The position numbers were made by a program, and so were the translations under genes. The notes under the pieces are model-generated. The model was not told the origin of the DNA, searched no databases, and was given only the letters and a program-made list of their open reading frames with translations. Below are positions 10,347 to 20,142 of a DNA stretch of 64,000 nt, one piece after another (position 1 is the first letter of the stretch; every line of letters starts with the position of its first letter). Source of the stretch: Flavobacteriaceae bacterium (GTDB lineage: Bacteria > Bacteroidota > Bacteroidia > Flavobacteriales > Flavobacteriaceae); the NCBI GenBank assembly GCA_002694465.1, contig NZMG01000035.1, positions 1 to 64,000 on the forward strand, in the 5' to 3' direction.

Positions 10347-11279
10347 ATGCAAGACGGTATTTACGCAAAAATCAATACGCCAAAAGGTGCTATTACTATA
10401 CAATTAACATACGATGTAACTCCAGGAACGGTGGGGAACTTTGTAGCCTTAGCCGAGGGAAACCTTGAAAATTCAGCCAAGCCACAAGGAACACCCTATT
10501 ACGACGGGTTAAAATTCCACCGAGTAATTCCAGATTTTATGATTCAAGGAGGTGACCCAGCAGGAACAGGAAGTGGTGGCCCAGGTTATAACTTTGATGA
10601 TGAGTTTCATCCTACCCTTCGGCACGATGGTCCAGGGGTATTGTCGATGGCAAATGCAGGTCCGGGAAGTAATGGAAGTCAGTTTTTTATCACACACGTA
10701 GCAACCCCATGGTTGGATAACAAACACACCGTATTTGGAAATGTGATAGAAGGACAAGATGTGGTAGATAGCATTGCACAAGGCGATACCATGGATACCA
10801 TAGAAATTATTAGAGTTGGGGCTGACGCTGAAAAGTGGAATGCCGTGGAAGCTTTTAGAAGTTTTAATGGAGCCAAAGCCGAAAGAGAAGCAGCGGCTAA
10901 AAAAGCACAGGAAGAATTGCTAACTAGCATTTCAGAGGGTTTTGAACAAACCGAAAGCGGACTCCGTTACCAAATCATACAAAAAGGGAATGGTGCCCAA
11001 GCCGAAGCAGGTAAAACGGTAGCTGTTCATTACAAAGGGATGTTTGCCGATGGGGGTGAGTTCGACAATTCCTTTAAACGTGGAGAACCTATCGAATTCC
11101 CTGTAGGAATGGGCAATGTGATTGCTGGATGGGATGAAGGAATTCAGTTGTTAAAAGTAGGAGACAAGGCACGATTTGTTATTCCGTCGCACTTAGCCTA
11201 CGGAAGTCGTGGAGCAGGAGGGGTGATTCCGCCAGACGCTACTTTGGTTTTTGATGTAGAATTAATGGATGTAAAATAG
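10347..11279 (+). CDS. dual-domain peptidylprolyl isomerase, N-terminal cyclophilin and C-terminal FKBP
   Basis: Cyclophilin [25 protein letters not shown] and [28 protein letters not shown]...[23 protein letters not shown]. Confidence 0.93.
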   Translation: MQDGIYAKINTPKGAITIQLTYDVTPGTVGNFVALAEGNLENSAKPQGTPYYDGLKFHRVIPDFMIQGGDPAGTGSGGPGYNFDDEFHPTLRHDGPGVLSMANAGPGSNGSQFFITHVATPWLDNKHTVFGNVIEGQDVVDSIAQGDTMDTIEIIRVGADAEKWNAVEAFRSFNGAKAEREAAAKKAQEELLTSISEGFEQTESGLRYQIIQKGNGAQAEAGKTVAVHYKGMFADGGEFDNSFKRGEPIEFPVGMGNVIAGWDEGIQLLKVGDKARFVIPSHLAYGSRGAGGVIPPDATLVFDVELMDVK

Positions 11280-11280
11280 T

Positions 11281-11307
11281 TGTCATTCAGAGCGAAGCGA
11301 AGAATCT
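11281..11307. repeat. dispersed repeat monomer TGTCATTCAGAGCGAAGCGAAGAATCT
   Basis: Related to the inverted pair at 10141-10218. Confidence 0.6.
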
Positions 11308-11363
11308 AAAAAAATAACCCAAAAATGCCTTTCAAAACGAGGGGCATTTTTTATTTTAGCAAG

Positions 11364-11900
11364 ATGGATATAGAACAATTAAAATTCCCCATTGGGAGAT
11401 TCAAAAAGCCAGAAACAATTTCGGCAGAAGACCTCAACGAAGCCATTAAAGTACTTCAAATTTTTCCAGAACAATTAAAGCTAATTACCTTAAATTTAAG
11501 GGAAGAGGTATTGGATAGTCCGTATCGTCCAGGAGGATGGACCATTCGCCAACTCATTCATCATATTAGCGATAGCCATCATCATTGTTACAATCGAATC
11601 CGTTGGACCCTAACCGAAGATAAACCTACCATAAAAGCATATAACCAAGATTCCTTTGCTAAAATGTTCGATTACCAAAAAGCGCCCATAGCTTGGTCCT
11701 TATCGCATATTGAAGCGGTGCATCAAAAGATAGTGTATATCCTTCAAAATCTTACAGACGAGCAGTGGGAGCGAGTTTTTATTCATCCTGAAAGCAAAGA
11801 AGAGGTCGGAATGAAACACTTAGCGATGCTATATTCATGGCATAGTATGCACCATTTTACGCACATTAAGAATGCATTGTTGATGTTGGGGAATGGGTGA
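11364..11900 (+). CDS. DinB/YfiT-like putative metal-dependent hydrolase
   Basis: FPIGRFKKPE...RPGGWTIRQLIHHISDSHHHCYNRIRW, YSWHSMHHFTHI; start moved to ATG 11364 because the tracked start lies in a terminator-like hairpin. Confidence 0.85.
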   Translation: MDIEQLKFPIGRFKKPETISAEDLNEAIKVLQIFPEQLKLITLNLREEVLDSPYRPGGWTIRQLIHHISDSHHHCYNRIRWTLTEDKPTIKAYNQDSFAKMFDYQKAPIAWSLSHIEAVHQKIVYILQNLTDEQWERVFIHPESKEEVGMKHLAMLYSWHSMHHFTHIKNALLMLGNG

Positions 11901-11964
11901 AGGGTAAAGGGTAAAGGGTAAAGGGTGAAGGGTGAAGGGTGAAAGGTGAAGGGTTAAAGGTGAA
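11895..11964. repeat. tandem heptamer array, ~10 units of GGGTRAA
   Basis: gggtgaa gggtaaa x3 gggtgaa x3 aggtgaa gggttaa aggtgaa; first unit contains the upstream stop codon. Confidence 0.9.
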
Positions 11965-12037
11965 ATCCAAATTAAACTAACTATTCTTAATTCTAATAAA
12001 ATAGTAGTATTGTATCTTGTAGCGTATCGGTCTTACA

Positions 12038-12592
12038 TTACTTCCACTTAATATTACAACCCATACTGGGTTTTTGGTCTTTACGCTGGGGATGATTATT
12101 AAGAATGTTATCCATGGCTTCACGTAAATCTCTACCGTTAAGTGGGATGCTATTTCCAGGGCGGGAATTATCTAATTGGCCTCGATACACCAATTTTAAT
12201 TCGGCATCAAATAAATAAAAATCGGGTGTGCAGGCAGCGTCATAGGCTTTTGCTACTTCCTGGGTTTCGTCGTATAAATACGGAAAGTTGTATCCTTCTT
12301 TTTGTGCGTGACGATACATGGCATCTGGACCGTCTTCAGGGTATTTTGAAGCATCATTACTACTTATTGCCACAAAGCTAAAACCGGTAACGCGATAGTC
12401 ATTACAAACTCTTATCAGTTCTTCATTTACATATTTTACATACGGACAATGATTGCAAATAAACATAATCACCGTGCCCTTTTCACCTCTTAATTGTTGA
12501 AGGGAATAGGTGTCTTTGGTCACAGTATCTACCAAAGAAAAGTCTGGAGCTACTGTACCTAATGGAAGCATATTGGAAGGAGTGAGTGCCAT
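12038..12592 (-). CDS. thioredoxin/AhpC-TSA family protein
   Basis: APDFSLVDTVT...GTVIMFICNHCPYVKYV. Confidence 0.85.
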   Translation of the reverse strand: MALTPSNMLPLGTVAPDFSLVDTVTKDTYSLQQLRGEKGTVIMFICNHCPYVKYVNEELIRVCNDYRVTGFSFVAISSNDASKYPEDGPDAMYRHAQKEGYNFPYLYDETQEVAKAYDAACTPDFYLFDAELKLVYRGQLDNSRPGNSIPLNGRDLREAMDNILNNHPQRKDQKPSMGCNIKWK

Positions 12593-12699
12593 AGTTTTTC
12601 TTTATTAGTTGAAAAGTACGAAGAAAGTTACAGCTAAAGAAATACTAAAGATTTGTTTGTACCATTTAATTGAAGTATCTTTTTGGTAATCAATATCGT

Positions 12700-13011
12700 A
12701 TGAAAAATTCATATAACACATTAGTAGAAGCTATAAAGGACCTTCAGGAAAGAGGTTATACAGTCGATTTTAATCTTCATGATGAAGGGCTTGAATCGAA
12801 AGATCAAAAGAAAATTTGGTGCTCAGACGATCTAGAAGTAGTTAAATACTATCGTTTTGAAGGAATGACGAGCCCCGATGACAGTTCCATATTATATGTT
12901 ATAGAAACCTGCGATTCACAAAAAGGATTGCTCGTAGACTCTTATGGAGCCACAGAAAGCAACGTCTCTCCCGAGATGATTAAAAAACTACGAATCACCC
13001 ATAGAGAATAG
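12700..13011 (+). CDS. conserved small flavobacterial protein (function unknown)
   Basis: MKNSYNTLVEAIKDLQERGYTVDFNL...; ATG 12700 preferred over the tracked 12670. Confidence 0.65.
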   Translation: MKNSYNTLVEAIKDLQERGYTVDFNLHDEGLESKDQKKIWCSDDLEVVKYYRFEGMTSPDDSSILYVIETCDSQKGLLVDSYGATESNVSPEMIKKLRITHRE

Positions 13012-13012
13012 A

Positions 13013-14629
13013 CTATACTTCGGCATCCAATAAATCGGTTACCACATGATAGCGTGGATCGTCAATGGCATTTTCGATAATAGTTTCAAACTCTGGATTC
13101 CACTTCAGCAATAGTATTTTACAATCGGGACTTAGGTGGGTAAGTTTAATGCTTTTCCCTTGTTCTAAATATTTATTAGCAACATTCCGAAGTGCTTCTA
13201 CACCCGAATGATCTGAAACTTTCGATTCCATAAAATCAATTTCAACATTCTGTGGGTCGTTTGCAATATCAAACTTTGAATTAAATGCCGTAGTAGAACC
13301 GAAAAATAACGGACCCCAAATTTCATAGACTTTAGTGCCATCTTCTTTGATGCTTTTACGTGCACGAATCATGGTGGCACTTTTCCATGCAAATACTAAT
13401 GCCGAAATTATTACCCCTGCAATCACTGCTACGGCTAAATCTTGCCAAACCGTGATGGCAGAAACTGCCAATAGTACAAAGGCATCGGACAAAGGAATTT
13501 TATGCAAAATTCGAAAACTACTCCAAGCAAATGTTCCAATAACCACCATAAACATTACACCAATCAGCGCCGCAATAGGAATTTGTTCAATTAAAGAAGA
13601 ACCAAAAAGAATAAAACACAGCAGGGCGATAGCCGCTATTGCACCCGATAGACGTCCGCGACCTCCTGAAGTAACATTAATAATCGATTGACCAATCATA
13701 GCACAACCTCCCATTCCGCCAAAGAGTCCGTTTAAGATGTTAGCGCCTCCTTGTGCTAAGCATTCACGGTTTCCACTTCCACGAGTTTCGGTGAGTTCGT
13801 CAATGAGGTTTAGGGTCATTAAGGATTCAATTAATCCAATAGCAGCTAAAATAAAGGCTGTAGATAGGATTAAATCCCAGTATCCTGTTATAGTACTGGT
13901 AAATTCGAAAAGCCCGTATTGAAAGGAGGGAAGCGATCCTTTTAATCCTTCACCGCCACCGTCTTTTATAAAGGAACCAACCGTGCTAACGTCTAGACTT
14001 CCGAAGATGGTAATACAAGCCACCACAATAATGGCAATTAAAGCAGCAGGAACTTTTTTGGTAAGTTTGGGTAAACCGAACATAATTCCCATTGTTAGGG
14101 CTATTAAGCCCAGCATGGTCCACAATTCGGCCCCTTGAATCCAATGAGTAGTGCCATCAACATTTTCTTTAAACATTCCCAGTTGCGACAGGAATATAAC
14201 TATAGCCAACCCGTTTACAAATCCCATCATCACAGGATGCGGAATCAATCTAACAAATTTTCCAAGCCGGAAAAGCCCCGCCAATATTTGAATAGCTCCC
14301 ACAAATAGCAGGGTGATAAATAGCCATTGTAATCCTAGGTTTTCGACAGGATTGTCCAGTGCGAGACCTACTTCATTTCCCTTTTGGATAAGATGGACCA
14401 TCACCACTGCCATAGCACCTGTTGCACCACTTATCATCCCTGGTCGACCACCAAACAGGGCAGTAACAATTCCCATCATAAAAGCTCCATAAAGCCCTAC
14501 GAGAGGGTCAATTCCTGCTACAAAGGCAAAAGCCACGGCTTCCGGAACTAAGGCTAATGCAACGGTAAGTCCCGAAAGAATATCATTTTTTGGGTTTTGC
14601 GTAAAATTTTTAATGGTGTTTTGCCACAT
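13013..14629 (-). CDS. SulP-family inorganic anion transporter with STAS domain
   Basis: SGLTVALALVPEAVAFAFVAGIDPLVGLYGAF and C-terminal STAS region. Confidence 0.92.
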   Translation of the reverse strand: MWQNTIKNFTQNPKNDILSGLTVALALVPEAVAFAFVAGIDPLVGLYGAFMMGIVTALFGGRPGMISGATGAMAVVMVHLIQKGNEVGLALDNPVENLGLQWLFITLLFVGAIQILAGLFRLGKFVRLIPHPVMMGFVNGLAIVIFLSQLGMFKENVDGTTHWIQGAELWTMLGLIALTMGIMFGLPKLTKKVPAALIAIIVVACITIFGSLDVSTVGSFIKDGGGEGLKGSLPSFQYGLFEFTSTITGYWDLILSTAFILAAIGLIESLMTLNLIDELTETRGSGNRECLAQGGANILNGLFGGMGGCAMIGQSIINVTSGGRGRLSGAIAAIALLCFILFGSSLIEQIPIAALIGVMFMVVIGTFAWSSFRILHKIPLSDAFVLLAVSAITVWQDLAVAVIAGVIISALVFAWKSATMIRARKSIKEDGTKVYEIWGPLFFGSTTAFNSKFDIANDPQNVEIDFMESKVSDHSGVEALRNVANKYLEQGKSIKLTHLSPDCKILLLKWNPEFETIIENAIDDPRYHVVTDLLDAEV

Positions 14630-14693
14630 GATTTTGCCGTTTAAAAAGCGGCAAAGGTAGGGGTTTCAAATAGGAGAGCCAATCAATTAGCGG

Positions 14694-15233
14694 CTAATTT
14701 ATGTAAGATTTAAACTCTTGAGAGAGCTCATTCTTAAGGTTTTTTACAGCACTTCCAAGGGCTATTTTGGAAATGAATAGGAAAATAAAAATGTAAATAA
14801 ACATTACTAGAATTGAAATTAGTAAAGGAGACGTATCTCCATCTTGAAACAAAAAAACAACTTGGGAAAGCACGGCAATACTTAGAAAAATCGAAAAGAA
14901 AATGATAAACGTTTTAATGTAGCCTCTAAAAGCATTAATAACGCAGGTGATGGTTATATCTCCATTATTCTCTTGAATACTTCCATCGGCAACGGCTAAA
15001 CCTCTTAAGAATTTAAATATTCTACGAAACCTCTTTATTTCAAATGTGTTTGTAGAGGTAATATTTCCTTTAAATGGTGTTTTATGGGAAGTAAAAGGTT
15101 CAAACCATTCTGCTACAAAATTAATTTCACCAGCCGTGGTGTTATTTTTAAATGACTCTAAGAATTTCTGTTTTGAAATAGGTAATTCCATTTCTAAGGT
15201 TTCTGAAGGAAAAAGTTTTTCAAAAATTTTCAT
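14694..15233 (-). CDS. hypothetical membrane protein
   Basis: 179 aa with two hydrophobic segments. Confidence 0.6.
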   Translation of the reverse strand: MKIFEKLFPSETLEMELPISKQKFLESFKNNTTAGEINFVAEWFEPFTSHKTPFKGNITSTNTFEIKRFRRIFKFLRGLAVADGSIQENNGDITITCVINAFRGYIKTFIIFFSIFLSIAVLSQVVFLFQDGDTSPLLISILVMFIYIFIFLFISKIALGSAVKNLKNELSQEFKSYIN

Positions 15234-15238
15234 ATAAC

Positions 15239-17758
15239 TTACATTTCATTGCCAAAGAAAATAGCATTCATCAACAACTTATTAGTTCCATACCAGAAGG
15301 CTCTAAAGTTGGTATTATCTGTAAAATATATTACACGCCCTCTTCCCAATCGATCTGTTTTAAAAGGCACTGTGTTTTTTAACAAGGATATATTTTTTGA
15401 AGAAATATACCCACTCAATAATGGACTTGAAGTATATTGAATAGGATTGTTATAACTGTCTTTATCTGCTTTTACAAACATAGTGGTGTTTCTAAAAAGG
15501 GGAAGTGTACTGTTTTTATACCCAAATGCAATTGGGTGGGAACGATCTAGTTTGGCTTCAAAAATAGCACCACCAATAACTTGAGCTCCGTAATAATCAC
15601 CTCGTTGTTCAAATGAAATGTTTTGTGCTGTATCCTTTTCAGTTTTTAATTCCATTTTTAGCAATTCGTTGCTGTTAAGCCATTTTCCAGAGTTTCTAAA
15701 AGCAATAAGATTTCCACCATTCTTGGTCCAGTCTTTTAATTTTTCGGTGGTGTTTTTGTCGGGACCACTGCCCCAAGTAGCTGGTAAAATGATATCGGTG
15801 TATTTGTTTAGATTCGTTCTGGAAAGATCATTGACATCTAATTTCGTAATTTTCATTTGGTAACGTGTGTCAAACAAATGCCAGATTTCGCCTGCATCAT
15901 ACGGATTAATTCCATCACCCACTAGCACAGCCACATTTTGAGGAGTAATCGCTCTAAATTCTCCACTGCCTAAATCAATACCTTGCGTTAATCCTGTAGC
16001 TACAGAAGTTATCGATACGCTAGCATCGCTACTTACTCTTTTTATAAAATTGAAAAGCTCCGCATCATTTAATTTCTGATTTTGAACAGGAATTAAAATA
16101 GTGCCATAATCATACTTCTTTCCTTCCACTGTAAAAGGCTGCATCGCTACTTTTACTCGAATATCATTTTCCAAAAGGGCATTTAAAGCCTTAGGGGCAT
16201 AGTACTCATGCCATTCCATTAAATAGGCATAAGCATTAGGGTTTGGAAGGGTTGGGGTTGGTAATTTTAAATCGGTAACTTCTAATCCCATTTGTACCGT
16301 GGAAGATTCTTCGAAATCTAAATTAAATGCCAGCGGAAACGACCAAGCGCTAATGTCGTAAAACAAGCTATCTTGAAAGGTAGTACGTTTCTCAAACATC
16401 GCATTGATTAAGCGAGATTGTTTTTGATTCTTTGGAATGGCAAAAGCATATCCCTTTTTAAAAGTCTTCCCTTTGAACGTGTAATCGGAATACAATTCAC
16501 GAAACTTAATTTTATGTCTTTGAAGGATTTCGGCCAAATGATAGGTTTTGGAGGCATCTTTTTCGTCACCAAAAACGATAACACGATTATCTTTTGAAGC
16601 TTCAGAACGAGCATTTGCATAAAAATCTCGCTGATAGTTTAGCATTTTGGTTCGCATACTTACAGCAGCTTCCAAGGTAGAAAGCGCGGCTGTAAATTGA
16701 TTCCGAATGGTATATGGAAAGGTTAAAATTCCGTTGTCACTTTCCTGTGCATGTCCGCGTGAAGAACCTTGTTCAAACAAAATTCCTACTGCTCCGTTAA
16801 TGTCTGGGAAGGTTGAGCCTTTACCGTAGTAAAAGTCATCGTAGTCTTCTTCGGTGTAATAAAAACTACCTAGTTTGTTAAATGCTTTTGCATGGAATTT
16901 ACCAATGGCCGCAGTTAATTCTTGGTTTTTCTTTGGTGTTAGTGGATGCGTTCTACTAGGAATCCCAGGTTGAAAGAAAAAGGTAGAATTAGTCCCCATC
17001 TCGTGATGGTCAGTTAAGATATTTGGATACCAATCGTGAAAGGTTTTAATACGTGCACGGCTTTCAGGTAATTGCGCAGGAAGCCAATCTCTGTTTAAAT
17101 CGAACCAATAATGGTTGGTGCGCCCACCTGGCCAAACCTCACTATATTCTCTATCGTTTGGATCTGGATTAATGTTTTGAGCCTTATGTTGATTCGCCCA
17201 TGTAGAAAAACGTTGGAGCCCGTCTGGGTTAAAAGAGGGATCAAAAAGAATCATGGTATTATTGAGCAGTTCATCAATTTTAGGACCTTGTGCTGCCGCT
17301 AAATAGTAGGCTACGGCTAAAGCGGCATTACTTCCGCTAGGTTCGTTTCCGTGGATGGAAAACCCTTGGTAAACCACAATAGGCATTGACTCTGTGGCTA
17401 AAGCATTAGAACCATTTTCGGTAAGTGCAACATGTTGTGCTTTTAGGGTTTCAATATTGTTATGATTGGAAGGCGAGGTTATGGTTAGCAGTAGGATAGG
17501 TCTACCTTCAAAGGTAGTACCGCGGCTTTCAATGGTTATTCGGTCACTCGCTTCAGCAAGAGCATACATATAATACACTAACTTGTCGTGGGTGATATGC
17601 CATTCGCCAACTTCGTGTCCTACAATACTTTTTGGGGTAGGAATATTTGGATTGTAGGTTACATCGGTTGGTAAATAGTACGATAAGTCGATTTTTTTGT
17701 CTTGCGAGTTTACTAAAATTGAAAAAAGTAAAACAAAAGCGAGTATAAATTTCTTCAT
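15239..17758 (-). CDS. M14-family zinc carboxypeptidase, secreted
   Basis: Signal peptide; HGNEPSGSNAAL, NPDGLQRF, DLNRDW, TDHHEMG M14 motifs. Confidence 0.9.
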   Translation of the reverse strand: MKKFILAFVLLFSILVNSQDKKIDLSYYLPTDVTYNPNIPTPKSIVGHEVGEWHITHDKLVYYMYALAEASDRITIESRGTTFEGRPILLLTITSPSNHNNIETLKAQHVALTENGSNALATESMPIVVYQGFSIHGNEPSGSNAALAVAYYLAAAQGPKIDELLNNTMILFDPSFNPDGLQRFSTWANQHKAQNINPDPNDREYSEVWPGGRTNHYWFDLNRDWLPAQLPESRARIKTFHDWYPNILTDHHEMGTNSTFFFQPGIPSRTHPLTPKKNQELTAAIGKFHAKAFNKLGSFYYTEEDYDDFYYGKGSTFPDINGAVGILFEQGSSRGHAQESDNGILTFPYTIRNQFTAALSTLEAAVSMRTKMLNYQRDFYANARSEASKDNRVIVFGDEKDASKTYHLAEILQRHKIKFRELYSDYTFKGKTFKKGYAFAIPKNQKQSRLINAMFEKRTTFQDSLFYDISAWSFPLAFNLDFEESSTVQMGLEVTDLKLPTPTLPNPNAYAYLMEWHEYYAPKALNALLENDIRVKVAMQPFTVEGKKYDYGTILIPVQNQKLNDAELFNFIKRVSSDASVSITSVATGLTQGIDLGSGEFRAITPQNVAVLVGDGINPYDAGEIWHLFDTRYQMKITKLDVNDLSRTNLNKYTDIILPATWGSGPDKNTTEKLKDWTKNGGNLIAFRNSGKWLNSNELLKMELKTEKDTAQNISFEQRGDYYGAQVIGGAIFEAKLDRSHPIAFGYKNSTLPLFRNTTMFVKADKDSYNNPIQYTSSPLLSGYISSKNISLLKNTVPFKTDRLGRGRVIYFTDNTNFRAFWYGTNKLLMNAIFFGNEM

Positions 17759-17785
17759 AGGTTATTTTATCAAAAGTTTTAAAGA

Positions 17786-17818
17786 TAAAAAAACCGCCCC
17801 AAAATGGAGGCGGTTTCA
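17786..17818 (-). terminator. intrinsic terminator
   Basis: AAACCGCC...GGCGGTTT with A/T tracts between 15239-17758 and 17842-18219. Confidence 0.6.
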
Positions 17819-17841
17819 TAATATTTTAAGATTTACTAAGA

Positions 17842-18219
17842 CTAAATGTCATCAAATTCGATATCGGTAAAGCTTGAAGTTTCGGTTGAAGCTTTTTCAG
17901 TTTCTTCGGTATCATCTTCTCTTTTGTAATCTTTTTGGTGTCTTTCACTAATCACTTCATCACCTTTTTCATCAAGGATGTACTGAATCATCTCTTCTAA
18001 ATTAGCTTTAAAATCGGTAAAGTCTTCTTTGTACAAATAAATCTTGTGTTTTTTGTAGTGAAAAGATCCATCGTCATTGGTAAATTTCTTACTTTCTGTA
18101 ATGGTTAAATAATAATCACCTGCTTTGGTTTCACGTACATCAAAAAAATAAGTGCGTCTTCCAGCACGCATCACTTTTGAATAAATTTCTTCTTGCTCCA
18201 TCATAAATTGCTGACTCAT
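17842..18219 (-). CDS. PUR-family DNA/RNA-binding protein (DUF3276)
   Basis: YSKVMRAGRRTYFFDVRETKAGDYYLTITESKK...HKIYLYKEDF. Confidence 0.85.
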   Translation of the reverse strand: MSQQFMMEQEEIYSKVMRAGRRTYFFDVRETKAGDYYLTITESKKFTNDDGSFHYKKHKIYLYKEDFTDFKANLEEMIQYILDEKGDEVISERHQKDYKREDDTEETEKASTETSSFTDIEFDDI

Positions 18220-18286
18220 AAATTGGTTAATTTTCCTTTAGCTTTTGCCAAAAATCTAAAAAAAAACCAAATAAGCAAAGGAAAGA

Positions 18287-20038
18287 TTACATTTCTTTTT
18301 CCAAAAGTTGCTTATGGTACAACTCTTTATAATAACCATCTGTGTTTAAAAGCTCTGTATGAGTGCCTTGCTGAATGATAATTCCATTTTCAAGTACCAG
18401 AATCGTATCTGCATTTTTTACTGAAGACAATCGATGGCTAACAATAAGTGTGGTTTTATCTTCCGAAACCTTTTGAAAGTTTTGCAGAATCTCTTCTTCG
18501 GTTTCAGTATCTACCGCACTTAGACAATCATCGAAGAGTAAAATTTTAGGCTCTTTTATAATGGCTCGTGCAATAGAAACACGTTGTTTTTGTCCTCCGC
18601 TCAAGGTAATACCTCGTTCCCCTAAAACCGTTTCATATTTATTTTGGAACTCATCTATATTTCTATGCACGGCGGCATATTTTGCTGCTGCAATCACTTC
18701 TTCATCGGTTGCATCTGCCTTCCCAAATTTGATGTTATTTTTTATTGAATCGCTAAACAAAAAAGCATCTTGAGGCACATAACCAATGGCGTTTCGCAAG
18801 CTTTTTAGGTTTAAATCTTTTAAATCAATATCATCTACTTTAATAGCACCTTGCTGAACGTCATACAATCGGCCAATGAGCTCAAGAATCGTGGATTTCC
18901 CTGAACCTGTATTACCAATAATACCCAATGTTTCTCCTGGCTGAATGGTAAACGATACGTTTTTTAGTGCTGTAATCTGAGTGTCGGGATACGTGAAAGT
19001 GACGTTGTCAAAAGCAATTTTCCCAATAATTTCTGAAGAAGCTTCGTTGTAATTTTTTATTTGTGGCTCTTCTTTTAAAAATTCATTGATACGTTTTTGC
19101 GAAGCTTCTGCTTGTTGCACCATAGAGGATACCCAGCCTACAATGGCGACTGGCCAAGTAAGCATATTTACATAAATTAGGAATTCGACAATGGTTCCAA
19201 ATTCTATTTCGCCGTTGATGAATTGATTTCCGCCAACGTAAATTACTAAAATGTTGCTTATTCCAATGAGTAATGCCATTACAGGGAAAAAGAGTGCTTG
19301 TACCTTGGTGAGGTCTATGTTTTTGTCTTTGCTAATGTTTGATAATTCTATAAACTGGGCATTTGTACGAGGTTCTATTCCATAGGCCTTTATCACAGCA
19401 ATACCACTAAAGCTTTCCTGTGTAAAGGTTGTGAGTTTAGATAAATACTGTTGTACAATGGAACTCCTTTTATGAATTGCAATACTCAACTTATAAATAC
19501 CAATTGACAAAATAGGTAAAGGTGCAACAGCATAAAGGGTTAGAAGTGGTGCCGTATAAATCATATAGGAAAGCGCAACGATAAAAAGCGTTACGGTTGT
19601 TGTGCTATACATTAATGCAGGGCCAGCATACATACGAACTTTGGAAACGTCTTCGCTAATTCTACTCATTAAATCTCCTGTCCGATTTTGTTTGTAGAAA
19701 TTTAAAGAAAGTCTTTCGTACTGTTTAAAAACTTCATTTTTTAAGTCAAACTCCACATATCTTGAAACTACTATGATGGTTTGTCGCATCATAAAAGTAA
19801 ATAATCCCGAAAGTAATGCTGCTCCAATAATGATGAGGATATCAACAAATAATTGAGATTTTAACACTTCATAAGTAATTTCACCCTTAAAATAGGATTG
19901 AACAGAATTTACAGAATCACCAATTTTGGAAGGCACCACAATTCTAAAGATGGTAGCAACGGCCGTAATGACAAGCCCAATGAGCAATCGACCACGATAT
20001 TTATAAAAGTATTTATTAAGAAAACGTAATTCCTTCAT
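18287..20038 (-). CDS. ABC transporter ATP-binding/permease protein
   Basis: Walker A GNTGSGKST, signature LSGGQKQRVSIARAI, Walker B ILLFDDCLSAVD. Confidence 0.93.
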   Translation of the reverse strand: MKELRFLNKYFYKYRGRLLIGLVITAVATIFRIVVPSKIGDSVNSVQSYFKGEITYEVLKSQLFVDILIIIGAALLSGLFTFMMRQTIIVVSRYVEFDLKNEVFKQYERLSLNFYKQNRTGDLMSRISEDVSKVRMYAGPALMYSTTTVTLFIVALSYMIYTAPLLTLYAVAPLPILSIGIYKLSIAIHKRSSIVQQYLSKLTTFTQESFSGIAVIKAYGIEPRTNAQFIELSNISKDKNIDLTKVQALFFPVMALLIGISNILVIYVGGNQFINGEIEFGTIVEFLIYVNMLTWPVAIVGWVSSMVQQAEASQKRINEFLKEEPQIKNYNEASSEIIGKIAFDNVTFTYPDTQITALKNVSFTIQPGETLGIIGNTGSGKSTILELIGRLYDVQQGAIKVDDIDLKDLNLKSLRNAIGYVPQDAFLFSDSIKNNIKFGKADATDEEVIAAAKYAAVHRNIDEFQNKYETVLGERGITLSGGQKQRVSIARAIIKEPKILLFDDCLSAVDTETEEEILQNFQKVSEDKTTLIVSHRLSSVKNADTILVLENGIIIQQGTHTELLNTDGYYKELYHKQLLEKEM

Positions 20039-20142
20039 TCAGAAAGTGAAACTTATTAACAGATTGTCAATTTTAAGATATTTTTTTTGTGGGATATGTA
20101 CCAAAAAGGTAATTTTGCCCGTTCTTTTTAACAAATTCGTAA

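Noticed and set aside
11895-11964. Heptamer array considered as a CRISPR or telomere-like array
   Set aside because: Units are contiguous 7-mers with no spacers, in the chromosome interior.
13335-13691. 118-aa plus-strand ORF opposite the SulP gene
   Set aside because: Shadow ORF of a clearly coding strand.
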